NCBI GenBank assembly: GCA_025363205.1
Contig: JANYEI010000154.1
Coordinates: 1-39,871 of the forward strand
Length of the DNA: 39,871 nt
Origin: Frigoribacterium sp.
Lineage (GTDB): Bacteria > Actinomycetota > Actinomycetes > Actinomycetales > Microbacteriaceae
Reading direction: 5' to 3'
A program made the translations under genes and the position numbers. The notes below the pieces were generated by a model that saw nothing but the letters and a program-made list of their open reading frames with translations, searched no databases and had not been told where the DNA came from. The stretch's first letter is position 1. Each line of letters starts with the position of its first letter. Shown in pieces: positions 1-7,007 of the stretch.

Positions 1-1
1 G

Positions 2-1582
2 TCAAAGATCTCCCTCGATGCGATCGATGAGCTCCGTGACCGTCCGCGGGCCAAGTATGTCGTCGTCAGCGCAATCACGCCGACTCCACTCGGGTCGGGC
101 AAGACGACCACCGCGATCGGGCTCGGTCAGGGCTTCCGGCATATCGACAAGCTCGGGATCGTCGCCATCCGGCAGCCGTCGATGGGGCCGGTGTTCGGTA
201 TCAAGGGTGGAGCCGCTGGTGGCGGCTACGCCCAGGTGGTCCCGATGGAGGCACTCAACCTGCACCTGACCGGGGACATGCACGCCGTTACCGCGGCCCA
301 CAATCTCTTGTCGGCGATGATCGGCAACCATATCCACAAGGGAAACCGTCTCGGGTTCGATCCCCATGAGATCACCTGGCGGCGTGTCCTCGACGTCAAC
401 GACCGCGAGCTGCGCAACATCATCACCGGGCTCGGCGGTCCTGATGACGGCAATCCGCTGCAGACCGGTTTCGACATCTCTGCAGCGAGCGAGGTGATGG
501 CGTTGTTATCGCTGTGCACGTCGTTGCGGGATCTTCGTGAGCGGATGGGAAGAATCGTCGTCGGCTACAACGGCGATGGCGATCCGGTGACGGCTGAGGT
601 GCTCAAGGCGGCCGGCGCCATGACGGTGATGCTCAAAGATGCCATCAAGCCGAACCTGATGCAGACCGTAGAGCAGACGCCAGTCCTCGTTCACACAGGT
701 CCGTTCGGGAACATCGCTACCGGCAACTCCTCGGTCATCGCCGATCTGATCGGCATCCATTCTGGCGACTACCTCATCACCGAGGCGGGCTTCGGGGCAG
801 ACATCGGCGCGGAAAAGTTCTTCAACATCAAGTGCCGCGCCTCCGGCTTGACGCCGGATGCTGCCGTCATTGTCGCGACCGTGCGTGACCTGAAAACTCA
901 CTCGAGCAAGTACCGGGTCGTCGCCGGTCGGCCGCTGCCCCCCGAGATGCTGGCCGAGAATCCCGACGACATCCTCGCCGGGGCGGTGAATCTACGCCAG
1001 CAGATCGCCAACATCCGACGGCACGGAGTTACGCCGGTCATTGCGGTGAATGCATTTCCGACCGACTATGACAGTGAACATCGGGCGATCATGGACATCG
1101 CGGCAGAGGAGGGTGTGCGGGTGGCAATCAGCCACCACTTCACCGAGGGCGGCAGGGGTGCGGTCGAGCTGGCCGAGGCAGTCGCGGAGGCATGCGCTGA
1201 GCCGTCGAGCTACCACCGGCTCTATCCCGACGAACTCCCCCTGGTAGACAAGATCGATCTGATCGCGCGCGAGATGTACGGCGCGGACGGTGTGGACATC
1301 TCGCCGCTGGCCGCTCGGCAACTCGACAAGTACGAGCGGGCGGGCTTCGGCAACCTGCCGGTGTGCATCGCCAAGACCCACCTGTCCCTATCGGCCGACC
1401 CCAGCATCAAGGGAGCACCCACCGGCTGGCGACTGCCGGTCCGCGAGGTCCGTGCGTCGATCGGGGCCGGGTTCATCTATCCCATCTGTGGAGACATGCG
1501 CACCATGCCCGGTCTCTCGTCTGCTCCGGCGGCCGAACACATCGACATCGACGACAACGGCGAGATCGTCGGATTGTCCTGA
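2..1582 (+). CDS. fhs: Formate--tetrahydrofolate ligase, 5' end cut by the window
   Basis: This enzyme ligates formate to tetrahydrofolate using ATP and gives 10-formyl-THF for one-carbon metabolism in the cytoplasm. The reading frame is open from base 2, so the N-terminus lies outside the window; 526 residues are visible against about 555-560 in the family. The P-loop TPLGSGKTTT lies about 33 residues in and is followed by the family's conserved RQPSMGPVFGIKGGAAGGGY stretch. An internal ATG at 182 would remove the P-loop, so it is not the start. The gene ends in TGA at 1580-1582. It is convergent with the alcohol dehydrogenase 147 bases further on, and I see no clear terminator between them. 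Identity is very secure. Confidence 0.97.
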   Translation, partial: SKISLDAIDELRDRPRAKYVVVSAITPTPLGSGKTTTAIGLGQGFRHIDKLGIVAIRQPSMGPVFGIKGGAAGGGYAQVVPMEALNLHLTGDMHAVTAAHNLLSAMIGNHIHKGNRLGFDPHEITWRRVLDVNDRELRNIITGLGGPDDGNPLQTGFDISAASEVMALLSLCTSLRDLRERMGRIVVGYNGDGDPVTAEVLKAAGAMTVMLKDAIKPNLMQTVEQTPVLVHTGPFGNIATGNSSVIADLIGIHSGDYLITEAGFGADIGAEKFFNIKCRASGLTPDAAVIVATVRDLKTHSSKYRVVAGRPLPPEMLAENPDDILAGAVNLRQQIANIRRHGVTPVIAVNAFPTDYDSEHRAIMDIAAEEGVRVAISHHFTEGGRGAVELAEAVAEACAEPSSYHRLYPDELPLVDKIDLIAREMYGADGVDISPLAARQLDKYERAGFGNLPVCIAKTHLSLSADPSIKGAPTGWRLPVREVRASIGAGFIYPICGDMRTMPGLSSAPAAEHIDIDDNGEIVGLS

Positions 1583-1729
1583 CAGGTGAATGCTGGCAGG
1601 CGGATGCGGTGGGGTGACCGGTGAAGAGGTGATCGGTGACCGGCCGCGAGTTTTGGGCGACGCGTTCTAGCTTCCGGGCAGGGTGTCTGTGTCGATTTTC
1701 GCGGCCACCTGACGAGAGCCGGTCGGAGC

Positions 1730-2737
1730 TCAGTTTTCGAGCACGGCGCGCGAGCGCAATTCTCCGCTGGTGAGCTTCAGCAGAACCTCGGCTGCATCGG
1801 CCATCGGGAAGCGGTCGACCACGGTGCGTATCTTCCCGTCCGCGGCGAGACGCAGCACCTCGTTCATCTGTGCGCGATTGCCGAGGATCGTGCCCATAAC
1901 GGTCTGGCTCTTGTTGAAGGGAAACCCCTCGAGCGTCAGGGGGACACCAGCTACGAGAGTGCCGCCCCACTTCAGCGCGCGGAGTGCGCCAGCGTTCACC
2001 ACGTCGGAGGGCGCGAAGGTGAGCACCGCGTCGAGTGAGTCTTCCAGGTATTCACCCGGGTCGACCTTCGTCGAGTCCACCACCTCCGCCGCACCGAGCT
2101 CTTTCGCTACCTCGAGGTGACCCGCGCTACGACCCACTGCGATGACGTCGGCTCCGGTGAGTACTGCGAACTGCAGGGCCATATGACCAACGCCGCCGAT
2201 ACCAAACACTCCCACGCGCTTTCCGGGCCCGAGGTCGAGCTTTGAAACGGCGCTGAACGCGGTTATTCCCGGGCAGAAGAGCGGAGCCGCGTCAACCAGG
2301 TCGATGGATTCAGGCACGTGATAGCTGTGCGCAGCATACGAGAGCATGAACTCCGCGTATGCGCCGTTTACGTGCTCACCCGTGATTTTGCGCTCATGGC
2401 AGAGTTCCTCACGGCCGGAAAGGCAGAACTCGCACTCCTCGCAGGTCCACCAGAGCGGCTGCACGCCAACCCGATCTCCGATCTGGAATGTCGTCACACC
2501 TTCACCAAGAGCAGCTACCGTACCGGTCGCCTCGTGCCCGGGGATGATGGGGCTGATGGCAGGAACTCCCCCCTCAATCCAATCGCCCTCGATCATGTGC
2601 AAAGTAGAGCGGCACACCCCGCACGCCGCTACTTTGATCAACAGCTGCCCTTGGCCGGGCTCGGAGGTGGCGATCTCGCGCCAGTTGAGTGGATGTTCAG
2701 ACAGCGGGGCAGGAGTATCTAGCTCAATGGCGTACAT
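1730..2737 (-). CDS. Zinc-dependent alcohol dehydrogenase (MDR superfamily)
   Basis: This is a 335-residue medium-chain dehydrogenase, full length for the family. It should oxidise an alcohol or reduce an aldehyde with NAD(P). Catalytic zinc ligands are Cys39, the His68-Glu69 pair (GHEATG) and Cys155. The structural zinc lobe has Cys99, Cys102, Cys105 and Cys113. The Rossmann motif GIGGVG is at 179-184. It resembles the AdhP/AdhA class of NAD-dependent ethanol dehydrogenases, but the substrate cannot be read from sequence. The ATG at 2737 has no Shine-Dalgarno sequence. A TACCGT box sits exactly six bases upstream, so the mRNA is probably leaderless. An IS3 remnant lies just upstream. Confidence 0.93.
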   Translation of the reverse strand: MYAIELDTPAPLSEHPLNWREIATSEPGQGQLLIKVAACGVCRSTLHMIEGDWIEGGVPAISPIIPGHEATGTVAALGEGVTTFQIGDRVGVQPLWWTCEECEFCLSGREELCHERKITGEHVNGAYAEFMLSYAAHSYHVPESIDLVDAAPLFCPGITAFSAVSKLDLGPGKRVGVFGIGGVGHMALQFAVLTGADVIAVGRSAGHLEVAKELGAAEVVDSTKVDPGEYLEDSLDAVLTFAPSDVVNAGALRALKWGGTLVAGVPLTLEGFPFNKSQTVMGTILGNRAQMNEVLRLAADGKIRTVVDRFPMADAAEVLLKLTSGELRSRAVLEN

Positions 2738-2743
2738 CTCTGC

Positions 2744-2749
2744 ACGGTA
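2744..2749 (-). promoter_or_regulatory. -10 box of a probable leaderless promoter (alcohol dehydrogenase)
   Basis: Read on the minus strand the hexamer is TACCGT, a TANNNT -10 element, followed by six bases (GCAGAG) and the ATG. This would place the transcription start at or next to the A of the start codon. Confidence 0.5.
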
Positions 2750-2813
2750 TCAGGTCACGACAGACCCCACCCCGTCTCCGGTCACGTCCCAGTGTCTGAT
2801 GCTCCCATTGCTG

Positions 2814-3095
2814 TCAAGGGCAAGGTGGTGGGGTGATTTCGTCTGGCCTTGACCCCCGGAGAGTGGACACGGGTTGAGCGGAGAGTTGGATCTCTGCGGC
2901 CTGGGATGAGTATTGCATCTCGAAGTCGACGGGTGTGACCTCTCCGATCGAGGAGTGGCGTCGGTGGCGGTTGTAGCGGTCCTCGATCCAGGCCGACACC
3001 TCGCGGATCGCGCGGGCCCGGGTGGGCCAGATCCGGCGGTCGTAGAATTCCGTCTTCACGGTCGCGAAGAAGCTCCCGGCCGTGGCTAGGAACGC
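2814..3095 (-). pseudogene. IS3-family transposase (OrfB) C-terminal remnant
   Basis: The minus strand encodes SFFATVKTEFYDRRIWPTRA and then YNRHRRHSSIGEVTPVDFE, the hallmark end of the IS3 OrfB integrase core. Only about 90 of roughly 280-300 residues remain. The catalytic Glu normally found just before SFF is a Gly (TAGSFF), and upstream of about 3095 the similarity stops (PRHAFLAT in place of the usual DNA-AES stretch). The piece cannot be active. There is no OrfA and no left end, so this is a deletion relic. The right end of the element appears to be the repeat at 2850-2870. It lies between two ordinary chromosomal genes. Confidence 0.8.
2850..2870. repeat. Probable right terminal repeat of the IS3 remnant
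   Basis: The segment beginning TGACCCCCGGAGAGTGGACA looks like the terminal inverted repeat common to IS3 elements of actinobacteria, which read TGTCCAC...GGGGGTCA inward. It lies at the 3' end of the transposase fragment, where a right end should be. No matching left end is present in the window, so the assignment rests on resemblance and position. Confidence 0.5.
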
Positions 3096-3126
3096 GTGCC
3101 GAGGCTCGCGAAGGTAAGAAGAAACA

Positions 3127-3142
3127 CTGCACGACCGTGCAG
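3127..3142. repeat. Perfect inverted repeat CTGCAC-n4-GTGCAG
   Basis: Six-base arms flank GACC in the region upstream of the SDR gene. There is no T-tract, so an operator is more likely than a terminator. It lies about 100 bases upstream of the start codon, in the debris next to the IS3 remnant. Confidence 0.35.
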
Positions 3143-3245
3143 ATGGTCTGCATGATCATCGGGGGCAGCAGGATGTCGGCACGCTCGGCCGGCGCACACC
3201 ACAGCCGCGCTACGGTGGGAGAGGGCTAGACGAGGGAGAGCAGTG

Positions 3246-4034
3246 ATGTCACGACGCGTGGTGGTAACCGGCGCAAGTTCGGGAATCGGGGCGGCGACGG
3301 TTCGCCTGTTCCGTTTGCACGGGTGGGATGCGGTTGGCGTCGCTCGCCGCACGGACCGGCTCGAAGCGCTCGCCGCCGAAACCGGCGCTGATGTCTTCAC
3401 CGCAGACGTCACCGACCAGGCCCAGGTCGACGCGCTCCGGGATTATCTCGCTGCTCTCGGGCCGATCCACGCCCTGGTGAACAACGCGGGCGGTGCGTTC
3501 GGAATGGCGTCCGTCGAGGAGAGTGTTGCCGAAGACTGGGCTCGAATGTTCGAGGTGAATGTCGTGGCGGTCAAGCGTGTCACGGGTGCCCTTCTTCCGC
3601 TGTTGCGAGCCGCTGCTGCGGCACCGGATGCCGACGGTGTCGCCCATGCGGACATCCTCACCGTCACCTCGATTGCCGGCCACATCGCCTACGAAGGCGG
3701 TGGCGGGTACAACGCCTCCAAGTTCGCGGCGCACGCCCTCGTGGCCGTGCTGCGACTGGAGCTTGCCGGGGAACCGATCCGGGTGCTCGAAGTGGCACCG
3801 GGCATGGTGAAGACCGACGAGTTCTCGCTCGTGCGCTTCGGCGGAGACCAAGCGAGGGCAGACGCCGTGTACAACGACGTAGCGAATCCCCTGCACGCCG
3901 AAGACATCGCCGAGGCGATCGTGCACTCCATCGAGCTTCCCGGCTTCGTGAACCTCGACCTCGTGACCATCAAACCGGTAGCGCAGGCGGCGCCGCATAA
4001 AGTCATCCGCGGCGTGCTCACTCCGAAGCTGTAG
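3246..4034 (+). CDS. SDR-family NAD(P)-dependent oxidoreductase
   Basis: This is a classical short-chain dehydrogenase of 262 residues. The cofactor motif GASSGIG is at 9-15, the NNAGG motif follows residue 78, and the catalytic Ser142, Tyr155 and Lys159 (YNASK) are all present. It resembles the YdfG-type serine/3-hydroxy-acid dehydrogenases; the substrate is not known. A GAGGGAG ribosome binding site at about 3232-3238 suits the ATG at 3246 better than the in-frame GTG at 3243. A TACGGT box at about 3211-3216 could be its -10. The gene stands alone. Confidence 0.92.
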   Translation: MSRRVVVTGASSGIGAATVRLFRLHGWDAVGVARRTDRLEALAAETGADVFTADVTDQAQVDALRDYLAALGPIHALVNNAGGAFGMASVEESVAEDWARMFEVNVVAVKRVTGALLPLLRAAAAAPDADGVAHADILTVTSIAGHIAYEGGGGYNASKFAAHALVAVLRLELAGEPIRVLEVAPGMVKTDEFSLVRFGGDQARADAVYNDVANPLHAEDIAEAIVHSIELPGFVNLDLVTIKPVAQAAPHKVIRGVLTPKL

Positions 4035-4065
4035 CGCGCCCGCGGCTTGAGCGAGGTTGTCTTCA

Positions 4066-4098
4066 CGCTCGCCGGCTCTCCCCGGACATTGGCGAGCG
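4066..4098. terminator. Hairpin with perfect 8-bp stem, possible terminator of the SDR gene
   Basis: CGCTCGCC at 4066-4073 pairs perfectly with GGCGAGCG at 4091-4098 across a 17-base loop. It lies 32 bases past the SDR stop and before the next promoter, where a terminator is expected. No U-tract follows, which is common in high-GC actinobacteria but leaves the role unproven. Confidence 0.4.
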
Positions 4099-4141
4099 CC
4101 GGGATGGCGTTGGCCGAAATCTGGCGGCTCCTCTGAGCAGC

Positions 4142-4147
4142 TAACGT
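4142..4147 (+). promoter_or_regulatory. -10 box of a probable leaderless promoter (phosphoribosyltransferase)
   Basis: TAACGT is followed by six bases (GAGGTC) and the ATG at 4154. The GAGG could also act as a weak, very close ribosome binding site, so either mode of initiation is possible. Confidence 0.45.
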
Positions 4148-4153
4148 GAGGTC

Positions 4154-4645
4154 ATGACAATCCACGAGCAGCGCACTCCGGATCGTGAGGTTCTGGGCTG
4201 GCACGAGTTTGGGGAGGCAAGCCGCGAGCTCGCAGCCCAGGTGCACCAGAGCGGATTCGTGCCAGACATGGTCGTGGCCATCGCTCGCGGTGGACTCCTG
4301 CTCGCCGGATCGGTCGCCTACGCTCTCGATGTGAAGAGCTGCGGCGCGATCAACGTGGAGTTCTATACCGGGGTCGACCTGCGACTTGACGAGCCAGTGC
4401 TGCTGTCCCCGATGCTCGATACCCCCTCGGTCGCTGGCCAGAGGGTGCTTCTCGTCGACGACGTGTCAGACTCCGGACGCACCCTCGCGATGGTGCTCGA
4501 GTTGCTGCTCAGCGCACAAGCGGATGTGCGTAGTCTCTGTCTCTACTCCAAGCCGGAGACCCTGCTCGAGCCCGACTACGTCTGGCGCAAGACCTCGAAA
4601 TGGATCGCTTTCCCGTGGTCGTCACTGCCGCCGGTCACCGGGTGA
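4154..4645 (+). CDS. Type I phosphoribosyltransferase
   Basis: This 163-residue protein has the PRPP-binding signature [13 protein letters not shown] at 98-110 and an upstream ARGGLL loop, both typical of the type I PRTase fold. Small actinobacterial members of this kind resemble xanthine or hypoxanthine-guanine phosphoribosyltransferases and should salvage a purine base with PRPP. The exact base is not readable. The stop codon at 4643-4645 is one base ahead of the UDG start, so the two genes are almost certainly cotranscribed and translationally coupled. That links base salvage to uracil excision, though the functional tie is only an inference. Confidence 0.88.
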   Translation: MTIHEQRTPDREVLGWHEFGEASRELAAQVHQSGFVPDMVVAIARGGLLLAGSVAYALDVKSCGAINVEFYTGVDLRLDEPVLLSPMLDTPSVAGQRVLLVDDVSDSGRTLAMVLELLLSAQADVRSLCLYSKPETLLEPDYVWRKTSKWIAFPWSSLPPVTG

Positions 4646-4646
4646 G

Positions 4647-5327
4647 ATGACTGTTCGACCCCTCTCAGAACTCATCGACCCTGGGTGGGCGGATGCGCTC
4701 AAGCCTGTGGCTGGCACCATCGCCGAACTGGGTGAATTCCTGCGCGCGGAGACCGCCGCGGGTCGCGGCTACCTTCCGGCCGGCGAGAACGTGCTGCGGG
4801 CTTTCACTCTGCCGCTCGCCGAGGTGCGCGTGCTCATTGTCGGCCAGGATCCGTATCCGACGCCGGGACATCCCATCGGACTCTCGTTCGCGGTGGATCG
4901 GGCCGTGCGTCCGGTGCCGCGAAGCCTGCAGAACATCTACCGCGAACTCCGCGACGACATCGGAATCGAGCCTCCACCGCACGGCGATCTCAGCGCCTGG
5001 TGCGACCAGGGAGTCATGCTGCTCAACCGGGTGCTCACGGTTCAGCCGGGCAATTCCGGTGCGCACCGCCGCAAGGGCTGGGAGGCGGTCACGGCCACCG
5101 CGATCCATGCGCTTGCCGAGCGGGGCGGTGCTCTCGTCGCGATCCTCTGGGGCCGGGATGCCCTCTCGCTCGAGTCGATGCTGGCGCCCGTGCCGGTGAT
5201 CAAGTCGGTGCATCCGAGCCCGCTGTCCGCATCCGGCGGATTCTTCGGCTCCAAGCCGTTCAGCCGGGCAAACGCGTCCCTCCTGGCACAGGGTGCTGCT
5301 CCAATCGACTGGACCATCCCGGCGTAA
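4647..5327 (+). CDS. ung: Uracil-DNA glycosylase, family 1
   Basis: The protein removes uracil from DNA at the start of base excision repair. It is 226 residues, the usual size. The water-activating motif GQDPYP has Asp68, the LLNRVLTV stretch is at 125-132, and the HPSPLS loop starts with His189. All the active-site residues I can check are present. An open frame extends to 4386, but that part is the neighbouring gene read out of frame. The ATG at 4647, one base after the phosphoribosyltransferase stop, is the natural start. The gene's TAA stop forms part of the -10 box of the next gene. Confidence 0.96.
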   Translation: MTVRPLSELIDPGWADALKPVAGTIAELGEFLRAETAAGRGYLPAGENVLRAFTLPLAEVRVLIVGQDPYPTPGHPIGLSFAVDRAVRPVPRSLQNIYRELRDDIGIEPPPHGDLSAWCDQGVMLLNRVLTVQPGNSGAHRRKGWEAVTATAIHALAERGGALVAILWGRDALSLESMLAPVPVIKSVHPSPLSASGGFFGSKPFSRANASLLAQGAAPIDWTIPA

Positions 5328-5330
5328 ACT
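5325..5330 (+). promoter_or_regulatory. -10 box of a probable leaderless promoter (GNAT), sharing the ung stop codon
   Basis: TAAACT is followed by six bases (CCTGTC) and the ATG at 5337. The TAA is at the same time the stop codon of ung, so the promoter core overlaps the upstream coding region. Confidence 0.5.
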
Positions 5331-5336
5331 CCTGTC

Positions 5337-5915
5337 ATGCTCGAGGAGGAATACCAGGCCACGCACCGCCCGCGGGAGGCGCAGCGCAATCTGCCCCCGC
5401 TGGAGGTTCCGTTCGAGTATTCGATCCGGGATGCCCGCCTCGAAGACATGCCTGATGTGCGCGAGATCTACAACCACTACGTCGCGAATTCGACCGTGAC
5501 TTTTGACGAGGTAGCACAGAGCCTGCGGGAGACCCGGTCGAAGTTTCAGCATCTGAAGAAGCTCGGGATGCCGTATCTCGTGGCCGAAAGCCCGAGCCAG
5601 CAAATCCTCGGCTACGCCTATGTGTACCCGTGGAAAGAGAAGGCGGCCTATCGCTTCACCGTGGAGAACTCCATTTACCTGCGTGCGGCGTCCACAGGCA
5701 AGGGTCTCGGCAGGGTGCTGATGGGTGAGCTGATCACCGCGTCCAAGGCGGCCGGTCTCAAGGAGATCATCGCGGTCATCGCAGACAAGGGCGCCGATGC
5801 ATCCATCAAGATGCACCGGGACTTCGGATTCAAAGAGATCGGCCGAATGGGCAAGGTCGGGTACAAGTTCGAGCGCTGGCTCGGCACCGTGCTGATGCAG
5901 AAGTCGCTCAAATAG
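5337..5915 (+). CDS. GNAT-family N-acetyltransferase, phosphinothricin-acetyltransferase-like
   Basis: This 192-residue protein contains a single GNAT domain at about 25-180. The order IRDARLEDMPDVREIYNHYV, TVTFDE, GYAYVYPWKEKAAYR and the acetyl-CoA loop around STGKGLGRVL follows the PAT subfamily, which acetylates amino groups of small amino-acid-like compounds. The N-terminal 25 residues are an extra, charged extension. The true substrate is unknown, and many PAT-like proteins act on methionine derivatives rather than on a herbicide. There is no Shine-Dalgarno sequence; the -10 box lies six bases ahead. The 3' end overlaps the end of the convergent TetR-like remnant. Confidence 0.85.
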   Translation: MLEEEYQATHRPREAQRNLPPLEVPFEYSIRDARLEDMPDVREIYNHYVANSTVTFDEVAQSLRETRSKFQHLKKLGMPYLVAESPSQQILGYAYVYPWKEKAAYRFTVENSIYLRAASTGKGLGRVLMGELITASKAAGLKEIIAVIADKGADASIKMHRDFGFKEIGRMGKVGYKFERWLGTVLMQKSLK

Positions 5916-6096
5916 CGCCGGGTGGTGTCCCGAGGATATCGCGGAGCGCAGTCTCCACCGCGGTGACCGGCACCCCGGCCTCCGCGGCGACCGCACGGTG
6001 GGCAACAGCGCCAGGCCCTCCGACTTCTAGCGCCCGGATCACCGCGTCCTGCAGCGCCGTCCGACGCGCTTCGCCCGTGGCCGTCGCGGCGACCAC
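5908..6096 (-). pseudogene. Truncated TetR-type HTH gene coupled to the SMR gene
   Basis: The 62 codons encode RRTALQDAVIRALEVGGPGA and then AHRAVAAEAGVPVTAV, which is the start of a TetR/AcrR DNA-binding domain as found next to small efflux pumps. Similarity stops inside the recognition helix and the frame closes after ETALRDILGTPPGAI. The ligand-binding domain, normally about 130 residues, is absent. An internal deletion that joined the first 40 codons to the last few is a simple explanation. Its GTG start is one base after the SMR stop. I rate it a decayed regulator; a functional mini-protein is less likely. Confidence 0.6.
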
Positions 6097-6097
6097 G

Positions 6098-6427
6098 TCA
6101 ATGCTTTCCGCCGAGCTCGAGCATCGTGACGCCGCCGATCACGAGCACCATTCCGGCGATCTGCACGAGCGTGAGCGACTCCTTAAAAAAGAGCCAGCTG
6201 ATCACGACCACCAGCACGACTCCCACACCGGCCCAGATCGCGTAGGCGATGCCAAGCGGCACTCCCTTGGCGAGAGACTGGGAGAGCATGGCGAATGCGG
6301 CGACGTAGCCGAGTGTGACGATCACGTAGGGCACGAATTTGTTCGCCCCGTCGCCGGTGGCGAACTTGAGGGCTGTCGTCGCGATCACTTCGGCCACAAT
6401 CGCTGCGGCGAGGAAAAGGTATCCGAT
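6098..6427 (-). CDS. Small multidrug resistance (SMR) family transporter, probable ATC start
   Basis: SMR proteins are four-helix, EmrE-like proton antiporters of the cell membrane. The sequence has the key membrane-embedded Glu in AAAIVAEVIATTALKF, the GIAYAIWAGVG helix 3 signature, and helix 4 ending GGVTMLEL. No ATG, GTG or TTG lies between the upstream stop and the GTG at 6397, which would delete half of helix 1. An ATC codon at 6427 gives 109 residues, the exact SMR length, and has AGGAG six bases upstream. I therefore place the start at 6427 and treat the ATC as a rare initiator. A TetR-like remnant follows directly. Confidence 0.85.
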   Translation of the reverse strand: MGYLFLAAAIVAEVIATTALKFATGDGANKFVPYVIVTLGYVAAFAMLSQSLAKGVPLGIAYAIWAGVGVVLVVVISWLFFKESLTLVQIAGMVLVIGGVTMLELGGKH

Positions 6428-6510
6428 GCTGTTCTCCTAGGATCGGCACAAATGTACTAGAAAATACTGGGCAGCTCAGCGCCGGCGCCAGCGTCTCAGC
6501 GCGTGCGCGC

Positions 6511-6516
6511 TACAGT
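6511..6516 (+). promoter_or_regulatory. -10 box of a probable leaderless promoter (hypothetical gene)
   Basis: TACAGT is followed by six bases (CGGGGG) and the ATG at 6523. It is the same hexamer and the same spacing as at the MshA-like gene. Confidence 0.5.
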
Positions 6517-6522
6517 CGGGGG

Positions 6523-6888
6523 ATGCCCGAAGCGCCTCGCAGCCGCCCTGCGAGCTTCGTGGTACTCCATACCCTGCGTGGGCACGTGCGAGCGCGTCCC
6601 GCGGCGGTATTTGCGGCGATCGACACGCGCTTCCGGCCGAGTAACGAGTCCGGCAGCCTGTACTTCGCGGATCCCTCGGCATTCCTGATCGTGTCCCAGG
6701 GCGGCTGGTGGTACCGAGCCGAGTACCGCGTGGTTCCGGATGAACAGGGCTCGAACGTCGAGCACGTGATGCTGAACGTGGCCAAGACCGCTCGCTCGCT
6801 CGGGCGCTTCTCCGGGCGCAGGGTAGTGGCGGATGCCCCGGCCGCGTTCGAGACGCTGCTGCGGCAGTTGCGCCTCGAGCTCCAATAG
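6523..6888 (+). CDS. Conserved-looking hypothetical protein (121 aa)
   Basis: I do not recognise a named family. The protein has no signal peptide, membrane segment or cysteine. A central part rich in beta-strand residues (GGWWYRAEYRVVP, HVMLNVAK) follows an N-terminal strand-helix (FVVLHTLRGHVRARPAAVFAAI), and there is a C-terminal amphipathic helix (AAFETLLRQLRLEL). This order is reminiscent of a small SRPBCC/START-like binding fold, but that is only an impression. It lies between the divergent SMR gene and the amidase, with its own leaderless-type promoter. Confidence 0.75.
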   Translation: MPEAPRSRPASFVVLHTLRGHVRARPAAVFAAIDTRFRPSNESGSLYFADPSAFLIVSQGGWWYRAEYRVVPDEQGSNVEHVMLNVAKTARSLGRFSGRRVVADAPAAFETLLRQLRLELQ

Positions 6889-6936
6889 CGCGCCTTCGAG
6901 CAATGGGGTTCACGCTTTCGAGCGCTGACCCGTGGT

Positions 6937-6949
6937 GCAGGTCACCTGC
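6937..6949. repeat. Palindrome GCAGGT-C-ACCTGC upstream of the amidase gene
   Basis: Six-base arms flank one central base, 47 bases upstream of the amidase -10 box. The geometry fits an operator for a dimeric regulator. There is no T-tract. Confidence 0.3.
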
Positions 6950-6995
6950 GCGGCCGGCATGTGCCGGGCAGAGCACCGGACATGAGCCCACAACA

Positions 6996-7001
6996 TAGGC
7001 T
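6996..7001 (+). promoter_or_regulatory. -10 box of a probable leaderless promoter (amidase)
   Basis: TAGGCT is followed by six bases (CGGGTT) and the GTG at 7008. It supports GTG as the true start. Confidence 0.5.
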
Positions 7002-7007
7002 CGGGTT

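Noticed and set aside
1611-1645. Near-repeats of GGTGACCGGTGA after fhs as a terminator or CRISPR-like array
   Set aside because: There are only two imperfect copies, without spacers of fixed length or a stable stem.
4665-6005. A 446-codon open frame on the minus strand
   Set aside because: It runs antisense to ung and the GNAT gene, both with clear motifs. Its composition (Arg, His and Gly rich) is that of a mirror frame in high-GC DNA.
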